DNA of 12,557 bases, from positions 1 to 12,557 of the forward strand of contig JAPSJU010000041.1 of NCBI GenBank assembly GCA_031178025.1, written 5' to 3'. The notes under the pieces are model-generated. The model was not told the DNA's origin. It was given only the letters and a program-made list of their open reading frames with translations, and made no database searches. The DNA comes from Agromyces sp. (GTDB taxonomy: Bacteria; Actinomycetota; Actinomycetes; Actinomycetales; Microbacteriaceae). A program made the position numbers and the translations under genes. Positions 1 to 6,773 of this stretch are shown piece by piece. Within the stretch, counting starts at the first letter, position 1. Each line of letters opens with the position of its first letter.

Positions 1-2332
1 CGTCCGCGGGCGCACCGTCCCCGGTGCCCCCGTCATCGGGCGCACCGTCCCCGGTGCCCCCGTCATCAGGCGCGCCCGGCTCCCCTCCGCCCGAACCCGA
101 GCGAGGCGCCACGGGCCCGAGGCCGGCCTGCGTGAACGGATCACCCCCGTACTTCGCGGCGGCGACGGACATCACGGCGGGCCACATGCGGTGGCGTGCC
201 GTCGCCGCCTGTCCGCTGTCGAACGAGATCCCGCGCTGGTTGGCGTCGCCGTTGACGCTGACGACGGCCGCTGCGGTGGCGACCTTGGAGCTCGCCCCCA
301 CCATCCAGGTGTCCTTCGCGCCGTCGGTCGTGCCGGTCTTGCCGATGAGCGGCACGCGCGGATTGGTGCCGGAGTTCGACGCCTGACCCGTGCCGCTCGT
401 CATCACGGCCCCCATCGCGGTGTGCATCGCCGCCGCGACCTCGGGCGAGACCGACTGGACGCAGTTCGACTTCGGCGGTGCGATCTCCTCCCCGTCGCGG
501 CCGACGATCCGGTCGATCGCGATCGGGCTGCAGGTCACGCCGTTGTTCGCGATGCCGGCGAAGGCCACGGCCATCGTGAGCGGCGCGACCTCGTTCGTGC
601 CGATGACGGATGACGGGCCCTGCTGCAGCGGGTCGCCGTCGGCGCGATGCACGCCGAAGGCCTCCGCCGTCTGACGGATGCCGCAGAGGTCGAGCTGCTT
701 GGCCATGCCGATGAAGCCGGTGTTGATCGAGCCGATCGTCGACTCCAGCACGGTGTAGTTCGCGCCCGACTCCCCGGCGTCGTTGCGCGGATTCCAGTCG
801 CCCGCGTTGTGCTGGCCGAGGCAGCTGTCCTGGAAGATGCCCCAGTTGTTCCTCGGTCGCGAGTCGACCCGCTCACCGAGTCCTCGACCGGTGCGCAGCC
901 ACTCCGCGAGCGTGAACACCTTGTACGAGGATCCCGGCTGGAAGCCCCGGGAGCCGCCGTACGCGAAGTCGGTGTTGTAGTTGATGCTCGTGAACTGGGG
1001 CCCGGATTCCAGCACCTTGGGGTCCTGGCTGTACGCACGGTTCTGCGCCATCGCGAGCACTCGACCGGTGCCGACCTGCACGCTCGAGATGACGCCGCCG
1101 ACGTCCCAGCCGGGGTACGTCGCCGGCACGTTCTGCGCGATCGCCGTCTCGGCGGCGTTCTGCAGCTCGAGGTCGAGCGTCGTGTAGACCTGATACCCGC
1201 CCCGCTTGAAGTTCAGCATGCGCGTCTCGGCGTCCTCGCCGAAGATCGGGTCGTTCTGCAGGATGTGCTTGACGTAGTCGCAGAAGTACGCAGAACCGCC
1301 CGCGGTGTGGCATCCGGTGCTCGGCTCGGTGATCACCGGCTGCACCGGTGTCGCGACGGCCGCGTCGTACTCGGCCCGGGTGACCTTCCGCAGGTCGAGC
1401 ATCCGCTTCAGGATGTAGTTGCGACGGCCCGTGTTCTCCGCGTACCCGTTGGCGGCTCCGTTCGTCTCGCTCTCGGGCTTGTCGATCTGGAACTTCACCG
1501 GGTTGTTCACGATCGCCAGCAGCGAGGCGGCCTGCGCGAGGGTGAGGTTCGCGGCGGTGGTGCTGTAGTAGTAGTTCGCCGCGGCCTCGATGCCGTAGAC
1601 CGTGCCGCCGAAGCCCGCGATGTTCAGGTACCCGAGCAGGATCTCGTTCTTCGTGTAGCGCTTCTCGACGCCGATGGCGAGGCGCATCTCCTTCAGCTTG
1701 CGATCGATCGTCGTCTCGGTGACGGCGTCGTAGCAGCCGAGGCGCTCCTCTTCGACGAGCGCGGTGCGCTGCTCGGCGGTGAGCGCGTTGCGCTCCTCCT
1801 CGGTCATGTCCTCGAACGCCGTCGTCCCGGCATCCCGCTCGCACTCCTGCACGCGCACGTTCTTCACGTACTGCTGCGCGATCGACGAGCCGCCCTGGGT
1901 GTCCCGGCCCGACGCGGTGGTGAGGGCGGCGCGCACGGTGCCCTGCAGGTCGACGCCCCCGTGCTCGTAGAACCGGGGATCCTCGCCGGCGACGGCGGCG
2001 TCCTTCACGTACCGGTTGACCTGATCCCATCCGACCTCGACCCGGTTCTGGTCGTAGAAGGAGGCGAGCAGGGCGGACGATCCGTCGGGACGAGTCGCGT
2101 AGATGTTGCTCTTCTCCGAGAGCTCCCCGATCTGGAGGTATCCGGGCAGGTTCTCGAACATGCCGATCGTTCCGGATGCCGCGATGCCCACGGTCGCGAT
2201 CGCAGGCGTCACGCCCGCGACGACGAGCAGCGCCGCCGCGACGCTCGTGGCGACGAGTCCGATCAGCCCGCCGATGACGCCCAGGGGCGTGCGGGACTCA
2301 GTGAAGTCGCGATTGCGCTTGTTCACGCCCAT
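1..2332 (-). CDS. Bifunctional (class A) penicillin-binding protein, C-terminus cut by window edge
   Basis: Peptidoglycan glycosyltransferase/transpeptidase that polymerises lipid II and cross-links the stem peptides outside the membrane. 777 codons are visible and no stop is reached. A short basic cytoplasmic N-terminus is followed by a hydrophobic membrane segment at about residues 16-53. The glycosyltransferase (GT51) domain has EDPRFYEHGGVD with the predicted catalytic Glu at 117, then QGGSSIAQQYVKN. The transpeptidase domain has all three motifs: SSYK (Ser468, Lys471), SIN (535-537) and KTGTT (665-669). The tail is Gly/Pro/Asp-rich and contains a ten-residue repeat. ATG at 2332 is preceded by AGAGGTGA with a 4-nt gap, a good ribosome-binding site. 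Oddities: an acidic insertion at about 164-200 in the glycosyltransferase domain, and eight extracytoplasmic cysteines (164, 200, 341, 351, 504, 550, 601, 624) that could form pairs. All key catalytic residues are present, so it is probably active. It is a PonA/PBP1-type protein, but I do not assign a specific symbol. Confidence 0.96.
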   Translation of the reverse strand, partial: MGVNKRNRDFTESRTPLGVIGGLIGLVATSVAAALLVVAGVTPAIATVGIAASGTIGMFENLPGYLQIGELSEKSNIYATRPDGSSALLASFYDQNRVEVGWDQVNRYVKDAAVAGEDPRFYEHGGVDLQGTVRAALTTASGRDTQGGSSIAQQYVKNVRVQECERDAGTTAFEDMTEEERNALTAEQRTALVEEERLGCYDAVTETTIDRKLKEMRLAIGVEKRYTKNEILLGYLNIAGFGGTVYGIEAAANYYYSTTAANLTLAQAASLLAIVNNPVKFQIDKPESETNGAANGYAENTGRRNYILKRMLDLRKVTRAEYDAAVATPVQPVITEPSTGCHTAGGSAYFCDYVKHILQNDPIFGEDAETRMLNFKRGGYQVYTTLDLELQNAAETAIAQNVPATYPGWDVGGVISSVQVGTGRVLAMAQNRAYSQDPKVLESGPQFTSINYNTDFAYGGSRGFQPGSSYKVFTLAEWLRTGRGLGERVDSRPRNNWGIFQDSCLGQHNAGDWNPRNDAGESGANYTVLESTIGSINTGFIGMAKQLDLCGIRQTAEAFGVHRADGDPLQQGPSSVIGTNEVAPLTMAVAFAGIANNGVTCSPIAIDRIVGRDGEEIAPPKSNCVQSVSPEVAAAMHTAMGAVMTSGTGQASNSGTNPRVPLIGKTGTTDGAKDTWMVGASSKVATAAAVVSVNGDANQRGISFDSGQAATARHRMWPAVMSVAAAKYGGDPFTQAGLGPVAPRSGSGGGEPGAPDDGGTGDGAPDDGGTGDGAPAD
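8..67. repeat. Two perfect tandem copies of a 30-bp unit in the PBP tail
   Basis: Positions 8-37 and 38-67 are identical 30-base units, and degenerate sequence continues from 68. Read on the minus strand, each unit encodes the ten residues DDGGTGDGAP in frame. The unit is a multiple of three, so copy-number change would lengthen or shorten the extracytoplasmic tail without breaking the frame. The array may continue beyond the window edge. Confidence 0.95.
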
Positions 2333-2357
2333 GTCTTCACCTCTGGATGACGACGCA

Positions 2358-2400
2358 CGAACCGGCGCCCGCACTCCAGCGGACCTGCGAGACCGGTTCG
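2358..2400 (-). terminator. Inverted repeat after the phzF-like gene, possible terminator
   Basis: CGAACCGG (2358-2365) and CCGGTTCG (2393-2400) form a perfect 8-bp inverted repeat with a 27-base loop. It starts 16 bases after the phzF-like stop codon and lies 25-68 bases upstream of the PBP start. No T-run follows, which is common for actinobacterial terminators, but the large loop makes this weak. It could instead be an operator for the PBP gene. I see no convincing -35/-10 pair for the PBP gene in this 84-bp gap. Confidence 0.35.
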
Positions 2401-2416
2401 GCGACTTGTCCTCACG

Positions 2417-3322
2417 TCATGTTCCATGCAACAGCACGGAAGCCCGGGTGTCCAGCCGAGCGGTCCCCGCGTGGCGAGGTGGTCGGCCCCACCCCGGTCC
2501 GAGGTCCGACGCGGTGCCGCTCACACGCACGCGGCCCTGGAACGGGATCTCGACGGTGAGCAGCGACGGCCGACCCGTCTGCGCGCCCTGCTCGACCTGG
2601 ATGACGGCGGGCAGGGCGAGATGCCGACCCGCGCGGAGGGCGGAGCCGAGACCCGCCGCGGCCGAGCCCGTCGCCGGGTCCTCGCGGATCCCGCCTCTCG
2701 GGAACGGGTTGCGGGAGGCGAACCGCTTCGCCGCGATGCGATGCACCACCGGGATGGTTCCGTCCCAGCCCTCGCGGTTCTGCAGGTGCAGGACGGCCTG
2801 CTCGTCGTGGTCGAGCGAGGCCAGAGCGCCCGCTCGCACGAAGACGATCGGATGCGGATTGCCCCCACGCACGAACACTGCCGGCAGGGCGGGGTCGAGG
2901 TCGCCGCGCGAGAAGCGGAGCGCGCCGAGCAGTTCCTCGAGGAGCTCGTCGGCGAGCGCATCGACCGTGGTGTGGACGGCGGTGAGCGTGGCGGCCTCCG
3001 CGGTCGCCTCGACGAGCACCTCACCGGCATTGGTCGCGAGCGCCAGGACACGCGCGGCACCGCGGCGGGCGAGCGCGACTCCTGCGGCGATGGTGGCATG
3101 GCCGCAGAAGGCGATCTCGTCGCGGGGCGTGAAGTATCGGATGCGCGCCGATGTCGGCGTCACCTCCGTGAGGAACGCAGTCTCGCTGAAGCCGAGCTCG
3201 GCCGCGATCGCCAGCATGTCGGACCGGGAGAGCGGTTCGGCATCGACGACGACCCCGGCGGGATTGCCCGAGTGCGGGTGCTGGTCCAGGGTCGTGAACG
3301 CGCGCAGTGCGAGGATCTCCAT
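2417..3322 (-). CDS. PhzF family isomerase/epimerase-like protein
   Basis: 301 residues, matching the PhzF family fold of two similar halves. The N-terminus has FTTLDQHPHSGNPAGVV, the usual family opening. GFSETAF carries Glu47, GHATIA carries His75, and DPATGSAAAGL carries Asp215 and Ser220. These line up with Glu45, His74, Asp208 and Ser213 of the phenazine enzyme PhzF. The family includes isomerases acting on small amino- or hydroxy-acids. No phenazine genes are nearby, so the substrate is unknown and the name marks only the family. ATG at 3322 was chosen because family homology begins there; the frame stays open upstream, but that part looks non-coding. The ribosome-binding site is weak (TAGGGTC). 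After VRVSGTA the protein continues about 35 residues beyond where the family normally ends, with Arg/Pro/Gly-rich sequence that may be a drifted stop or late frameshift. It is co-directional with the PBP gene 84 bp downstream. Confidence 0.9.
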   Translation of the reverse strand: MEILALRAFTTLDQHPHSGNPAGVVVDAEPLSRSDMLAIAAELGFSETAFLTEVTPTSARIRYFTPRDEIAFCGHATIAAGVALARRGAARVLALATNAGEVLVEATAEAATLTAVHTTVDALADELLEELLGALRFSRGDLDPALPAVFVRGGNPHPIVFVRAGALASLDHDEQAVLHLQNREGWDGTIPVVHRIAAKRFASRNPFPRGGIREDPATGSAAAGLGSALRAGRHLALPAVIQVEQGAQTGRPSLLTVEIPFQGRVRVSGTASDLGPGWGRPPRHAGTARLDTRASVLLHGT

Positions 3323-3414
3323 GATCGGAGACCCTACGGGCGCACGGACCGGCGTCTCGCGGGCCAATTCGGCACGAGTGGCCCGTCGCCGGGGCTCGAG
3401 TGACCCGGCAGCCA

Positions 3415-3590
3415 TCAACCCGGTCGGGAGCCCCCGGGAGGGAGGTCGTCCGGCATCGGCAGGATCGGACCCGCGAGCTGCTCGTCCCGATCGCACGTCA
3501 GCGTCGTTCCGTCCCAGCGCAGCGTCGCCGCCTGGAGCGAGGTCCGGCGTTCTGCGACGGTCCGCGGATCCGTTCCCGCGCAAGGGCGCG
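3415..3590 (-). pseudogene. Probable 3' remnant of an unidentified minus-strand gene
   Basis: Reading the minus strand toward a TGA at 3415-3417 gives about 55 codons with very strong G/C third positions. The text looks like real protein, for example TLRWDGTTLTCDRDEQLAGP. No start codon with a ribosome-binding site is visible, and above about 3590 the frame becomes Arg/Ser/Pro-rich and unlike protein. I read this as the tail of a gene whose 5' part was lost where the LacI remnant now begins. I cannot name the family. It could also be a chance open frame in GC-rich DNA, so confidence is low. Confidence 0.35.
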
Positions 3591-3598
3591 GCTGGCGG

Positions 3599-3936
3599 AA
3601 TGATGGGGAACGCGAGCCACCCGACTCCGACCTGCTGAAGACCGAGTATCCCGTCGTCGTCCTCGGCGAACGCACCTTCGAGGGCCCGGTGGATCACGTC
3701 GCGATGCCGAACGTCGATGAGCGCACGCGGCCGTGACGCATCTGATCGACGAAGGTGCTCGCCGAATCGCCGTGCTCGCCGAATCGCCGTGCTCGACGGA
3801 AGAGACCCGATCGTCGGCGTCTCGAGCCTTCGGCTCGACGGCTACCGCCGAGCGCATCGCAGGGAGCACCGCACCTGCTCGCGAGTTCGTCAGCGAGTTC
3901 TCGGTGAAGGTGCGAGAATCGGCGCAGCGGAGCTGA
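3599..3936 (+). pseudogene. LacI-family transcriptional regulator remnant (truncated, frameshifted)
   Basis: Three plus-strand frames together spell parts of a LacI/GalR-type sugar-binding domain. The first, about 3614-3727, reads SDLLKTEYPVVVLGERTFEG and then DHVAMPNVDE, before a TGA at 3728. The second, from about 3727, reads AAVTHLIDEGARRIAVLA. The third, reached after a 17-bp tandem duplication, reads VLDGRDPIVGVSSLRLDGYR. A last piece ending at a TGA (3934-3936) reads REFVSEFSVKVRESAQRS, which resembles the usual LacI C-terminus. Missing are the whole helix-turn-helix N-terminus, one base (or two extra) near 3725, and most of the second effector-domain half between about 3865 and 3880. 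The gene cannot make a DNA-binding repressor. The family call rests on motifs I recognise and is fairly secure; the exact break points are estimates. Confidence 0.75.
3757..3790 (+). repeat. 17-bp perfect tandem duplication inside the LacI remnant
   Basis: GCTCGCCGAATCGCCGT occurs at 3757-3773 and again immediately at 3774-3790, followed by a partial third start (GCTCG). Seventeen is not a multiple of three, so the duplication shifts the frame. Removing one copy joins ARRIAV directly to LDGRDPIVGVSSLRLDGY, restoring the expected LacI reading. This marks it as an inactivating mutation, probably from replication slippage. Confidence 0.95.
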
Positions 3937-3999
3937 GCTTCCCGATCATGCCTGCACAAGGATGGGCAGCGCTGATGCTGGATCCTGCGCCTCGAACTG

Positions 4000-4071
4000 C
4001 TGGGGTACCTGGACTCGAACCAAGAACAACTGAACCAGAATCAGCCGTGTTGCCAATTACACCATACCCCA
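4000..4071 (-). tRNA. tRNA-Gln (CUG anticodon)
   Basis: 72 nt on the minus strand. The acceptor stem TGGGGTA/TACCCCA is perfect, with discriminator G. The D arm is GTG/CAC with loop TAATTGGCAA. The anticodon stem GCTGA/TCAGT (one G-U) encloses the loop TTCTGGT, so the anticodon is CTG, reading CAG. The T arm CTTGG/CCAGG has loop TTCGAGT. CCA is not encoded; the genomic bases after the discriminator are CAG. It lies 118 bp downstream of gltX on the same strand. In organisms without a glutaminyl-tRNA synthetase, GltX charges this tRNA with Glu and GatCAB converts it to Gln; whether that applies here cannot be seen. Confidence 0.96.
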
Positions 4072-4105
4072 ATGGCCTGGAACCGAAGCCCCGGGCCGAC
4101 ATGCA

Positions 4106-4135
4106 ACTCTAGCTCACGTACCGCACCCCGGCCAA
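4106..4135 (-). promoter_or_regulatory. Candidate sigma-70-type promoter for tRNA-Gln
   Basis: On the minus strand, TTGGCC (4130-4135) and TAGAGT (4106-4111) are separated by 18 bases. The predicted start would lie about 28 bases before the mature tRNA 5' end. The gap between gltX and the tRNA (4072-4189) contains nothing else I can recognise. Confidence 0.5.
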
Positions 4136-4189
4136 ACTGAGCGGGCCTCGATGGGATGCGGGCGGGGCGATCGCGTGTCTGCGGCGTCG

Positions 4190-5710
4190 TCAGCCGGCGA
4201 GGCGCGCCGCGAGCCGGTCGATGCGGTCGAGCGAGTCGAGCTTGCCGAGGATCTGCATCGACTCGAACAGCGGCGGTGACACGCGACGGCCGGAGATCGC
4301 CGTGCGCACCGGACCGAAGGCCACACGCGGCTTCAGTCCGAGTCCGTCGACGAGGGCACCGCGCAGCGCCTGCTCGATCTGCTCGTGCGTCCAGTCCTCG
4401 GCGGGGAGCCGATCGAGCGCCTCCCGGGCGGCGGCGAGCACTGCGGCGCCGTCGGCCGGGATGGCTGCGAGGGCCGCATCCTCGTAGGTGAGGTTGGCGG
4501 CATCCGTGAAGAGGAAGCCCAGCATGCCGGGTGCCTCGCCGAGCAGGCCGATGCGCTCCTGCACGAGGGGGGCCGCCTCGACGAGCACTGCCTCCTGCGC
4601 CGCTGTGATCGGCGTCGCCACGATGCCCGCGGCCTGGAGGTACGGCACCGTGCGGGCGGCGAACTCCGAGACGTCGAGGAGGCGGATGTGGTCGCCGTTG
4701 ATCGCCTCGGCCTTCTTCAGGTCGAACCGCGCGGGATTCGGATTGACGTCGGCGACGTCGAAGGCGGCGACGAGCTCGTCGCGGCTGAACACGTCGCGGT
4801 CGGCCGAGAAGCCCCAGCCGAGCAGGGCGAGGGAGTTCACGAGGCCCTCTGGGATGAATCCCCGGTCGCGATGATGGAAGAGGTTCGACTCGGGGTCGCG
4901 CTTGGAGAGCTTCTTGTTGCCCTCCCCCATGACGTAGGGCAGGTGGCCGAAGCGGGGCACGAACGTGGTGACGCCGATGTCGATGAGCGCGTGGTAGAGC
5001 GCGATCTGCCGGGGCGTCGACGAGAGCAGGTCCTCGCCGCGCAGCACGTGGGTGATGCCCATGAGCGCATCGTCGACGGGATTGACGAGGGTGTAGAGGG
5101 GCGCCCCGTTGGGGCGGACGACGACGAAGTCGGTCGTCGAGCCCGCCGGGAAGCTGATCTCGCCGCGGACGAGGTCGTCGAAGCCCAGGTCCACGTCGGG
5201 CACGCGCAGCCGCAGGGCCGGCTCGCGTCCCTCGGCGCGGAACGCGGCACGCTGCTCGTCGGTGAGCTCGCGGTCGAAGTTGTCGTAGCCGAGCTGCTTC
5301 GGACGCCCCGCCGCCTCGTTCCGCGCGTCGATCTCCTCGGCGTTCGAGTAGCTCTCGTACAGGTGGCCCGACGTCTTCAGCCGCTCGATGATCTCGCCGT
5401 AGACGGCACCGCGCTGCGATTGGCGGTACGGCTCGTGCGGCCCGCCGATGCCGATGCCCTCATCCCAGTCGAGCCCGAGCCAGGTGAGCGCGTCGACGAT
5501 CTGCTCGTAGCTCTCCTCGCTGTCGCGTGCCGCATCGGTGTCCTCGATGCGGAACACGAAGGTGCCGCCCGTGTGCCGGGCGTACGCCCAGTTGAACAGC
5601 GCCGTGCGCACGAGTCCGACGTGCGGCGTGCCGGTGGGCGAGGGGCAGAAGCGCACGCGGATGTCGCTGCCGGTGGCCGTGGTGGTGGGGTGGGGGGTTG
5701 TCTCAGGCAT
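4190..5710 (-). CDS. gltX: Glutamyl-tRNA synthetase
   Basis: Class I aminoacyl-tRNA synthetase that attaches glutamate to tRNA-Glu, and in many bacteria also to tRNA-Gln, in the cytoplasm. 506 residues, normal for the family. The Rossmann fold opens with RFCPSPTGTPHVGL, where HVGL (30-33) is the HIGH signature. RIEDTD follows, and KLSKR (267-271) is the KMSKS-type loop. The C-terminal helical anticodon-binding region is complete, ending in VAFGPVRTAISGRRVSPPLF and a leucine-rich tail. I chose ATG at 5710: family homology begins soon after it, and TACGAT lies 8 bases upstream, which would suit a leaderless mRNA. A TTG at 5719 in the same frame is the alternative and has GGTGG about 6 bases before it. 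The lysR stop codon is 36 bp upstream and tRNA-Gln lies downstream. Identity is secure; the start is less so. Confidence 0.97.
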   Translation of the reverse strand: MPETTPHPTTTATGSDIRVRFCPSPTGTPHVGLVRTALFNWAYARHTGGTFVFRIEDTDAARDSEESYEQIVDALTWLGLDWDEGIGIGGPHEPYRQSQRGAVYGEIIERLKTSGHLYESYSNAEEIDARNEAAGRPKQLGYDNFDRELTDEQRAAFRAEGREPALRLRVPDVDLGFDDLVRGEISFPAGSTTDFVVVRPNGAPLYTLVNPVDDALMGITHVLRGEDLLSSTPRQIALYHALIDIGVTTFVPRFGHLPYVMGEGNKKLSKRDPESNLFHHRDRGFIPEGLVNSLALLGWGFSADRDVFSRDELVAAFDVADVNPNPARFDLKKAEAINGDHIRLLDVSEFAARTVPYLQAAGIVATPITAAQEAVLVEAAPLVQERIGLLGEAPGMLGFLFTDAANLTYEDAALAAIPADGAAVLAAAREALDRLPAEDWTHEQIEQALRGALVDGLGLKPRVAFGPVRTAISGRRVSPPLFESMQILGKLDSLDRIDRLAARLAG

Positions 5711-5718
5711 ACGGGTCA

Positions 5719-5724
5719 ATCGTA
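5719..5724 (-). promoter_or_regulatory. -10-like hexamer before gltX
   Basis: TACGAT on the minus strand, 8 bases before ATG 5710. It fits the TANNNT actinobacterial -10 and would start transcription at or 1-2 bases before the ATG. The -35 is poor (CTGACG at a 20-base spacing). The evidence is position plus the lack of a Shine-Dalgarno site for that ATG. Confidence 0.35.
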
Positions 5725-5746
5725 GCCACCGGCGCGCCCCGCGCCG

Positions 5747-6691
5747 TCAGCGAGTCGATGCGAGCGAGGCGAGCACCTCGAGCGCCGCGCCGAGGGTGCG
5801 GACCCGGTCGGCGCCCCTGGCGGTCACGAGGTGCAGCGACCGCGCATCGCCGGCCGCGGTCGGCCTCGACACGACGTCGGGATGGCGGGGCGATGCGGCG
5901 AGCGCGAGCGCCGGGAGCAGCGCGACGCCGAGACCCTGCGCCACCATGCCCTCGACGGCGATGAAGTTGTCGGTCTCGAACGCGATGCGGGGGGTGAACC
6001 CCGCGGCGTCCGCCAGCTCGAGCAGGTGCCCGCGGCATCGCGGGCAGCCGGCGATCCACGATTCGCCGTGCAGGGCGGCGAGGTCGACGACCTCGGATGC
6101 GGCGGCCTCGTGCCCGGCCGGAAGCACCAGCTGCATCGGCTCCTCGCCGTAGGCGCGCACGTCGAGGCCACGGGCGCTCGCGCGGTGGGGGTCGTCGCGG
6201 TCGCCGGGATAGCTGAAGGTGATCGCGAGGTCGGCGCGGTCGGCGCGCACGGCTGCGACGGCCTCGGGAGGCTCGGCCTCCAGGTAGGTGACGCTGACTC
6301 CCGGATGCCGGGCGGTCAGCTCGGCGATGAAGCGCGGAACGAGCGTGGCGGAGGCCGAGGGGAAGGCCACCAAGCGGACGCGACCGGCCCGCAGCCCTCG
6401 GATCTCGGCGAGCTCTCCTGCTGCTGCCTCGAGGGCGGTGGTGAACGCGTTCGCGTGCCGGGCGAGCACGCGCCCCGACTCGGTGAGCCGGATGCCGCGC
6501 CCGATGCGTTCGACCAGCGCGATGCCCGTGCGCTCCTCGAAGCGCCTGAGCTGCTGGCTGACGGCCGGCTGGCTGTAGCCGAGTGATTCCGCTGCCGCGG
6601 TGAGTGAACCGTGCTCGGCGATGCGTCGGACGATTCGGACGGTGCGGAGGTCGAGGGCCTCGGTGAGGAACTCCACGGACGCGTCGGTCAT
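5747..6691 (-). CDS. LysR-family transcriptional regulator
   Basis: 314 residues, typical for the family. The N-terminal winged helix-turn-helix spans about residues 15-75 and contains GSLTAAAESLGYSQPAVSQQ, a classic LysR recognition region, followed by a linker helix. The rest is the periplasmic-binding-protein-like effector domain, including RVRLVAFPSASATLVPRFI and AVEGMVAQGLGVALLPALA. An unusual CPRC pair lies in the second subdomain. ATG 6691 was chosen because it gives the normal short N-terminal lead. No Shine-Dalgarno is present, but TATGCT sits exactly 6 bases upstream, so the message is probably leaderless. It is transcribed divergently from the class V PLP enzyme across 82 bp. LysR proteins usually control such a divergent neighbour and themselves, so that enzyme gene is the likely target. 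The effector is unknown. Confidence 0.95.
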   Translation of the reverse strand: MTDASVEFLTEALDLRTVRIVRRIAEHGSLTAAAESLGYSQPAVSQQLRRFEERTGIALVERIGRGIRLTESGRVLARHANAFTTALEAAAGELAEIRGLRAGRVRLVAFPSASATLVPRFIAELTARHPGVSVTYLEAEPPEAVAAVRADRADLAITFSYPGDRDDPHRASARGLDVRAYGEEPMQLVLPAGHEAAASEVVDLAALHGESWIAGCPRCRGHLLELADAAGFTPRIAFETDNFIAVEGMVAQGLGVALLPALALAASPRHPDVVSRPTAAGDARSLHLVTARGADRVRTLGAALEVLASLASTR

Positions 6692-6697
6692 GTGTCG

Positions 6698-6703
6698 AGC
6701 ATA
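6698..6703 (-). promoter_or_regulatory. -10 of the lysR gene (leaderless)
   Basis: TATGCT on the minus strand, with exactly 6 bases (CGACAC) between it and ATG 6691, so +1 would be the A of ATG. With a 17-base spacer the -35 would be TGATCA at 6721-6726, which lies within the 10-bp palindrome. That fits autorepression but is a poor -35 match. Confidence 0.5.
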
Positions 6704-6718
6704 ACGAGCAGTGATGAA

Positions 6719-6728
6719 TGTGATCACA
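6719..6728. promoter_or_regulatory. Palindrome TGTGATCACA, candidate LysR operator
   Basis: A perfect 10-bp palindrome in the 82-bp divergent intergenic region. It overlaps a looser TGAT-N7-ATCA inverted repeat (6712-6726) and is flanked by GAGCA (6706-6710) and TGCTC (6733-6737). Its centre is about 50 bases upstream of the PLP enzyme start codon and covers the predicted lysR -35, the normal geometry for a LysR site that activates one gene and represses its own. The sequence also resembles half of a CRP-type site, so a different regulator is possible. Confidence 0.5.
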
Positions 6729-6737
6729 CACTTGCTC

Positions 6738-6767
6738 TTGTCGAATGAGTACGCCGCCACGCACACT
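6738..6767 (+). promoter_or_regulatory. Candidate promoter of the class V PLP enzyme gene
   Basis: TTGTCG (6738-6743), an 18-base spacer and CACACT (6762-6767), then exactly 6 bases to ATG 6774, suggesting a leaderless message. The -10 is weak (T missing at its first position), as expected for a promoter that needs an activator such as the divergent LysR protein. Confidence 0.4.
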
Positions 6768-6773
6768 GACGGC

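Noticed and set aside
647..2350. Long plus-strand open frame opposite the PBP gene
   Set aside because: Antisense to the PBP gene, whose catalytic motifs are all intact. The translation is Arg/Val/Asp-rich mirror text with no domain; long antisense frames are expected in GC-rich DNA.
2103..3638. Plus-strand open frame of about 510 codons opposite the PhzF-like gene
   Set aside because: Ser/Arg/Ala-rich with no recognisable motif and antisense to a gene with the full PhzF residue set.
3498..3959. Minus-strand frame of about 153 codons across the LacI remnant
   Set aside because: Low-complexity Arg/Ser text, antisense to sequence that reads as LacI pieces; no ribosome site.
4000..4071. tRNA-Gln as an attachment site of an integrated element
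   Set aside because: No duplicate of the tRNA 3' end was found in the window and there is no integrase; the decayed patch alone is not enough.
5717..5719. TTG as the gltX start
   Set aside because: It adds only three residues and is possible (GGTGG upstream), but ATG 5710 fits the nearby -10 and the family N-terminus better. Kept as the alternative.
4385..5725. Plus-strand open frame of about 446 codons opposite gltX
   Set aside because: A mirror frame of gltX, which carries the HIGH-type and KMSKS-type motifs; no start signal or domain.
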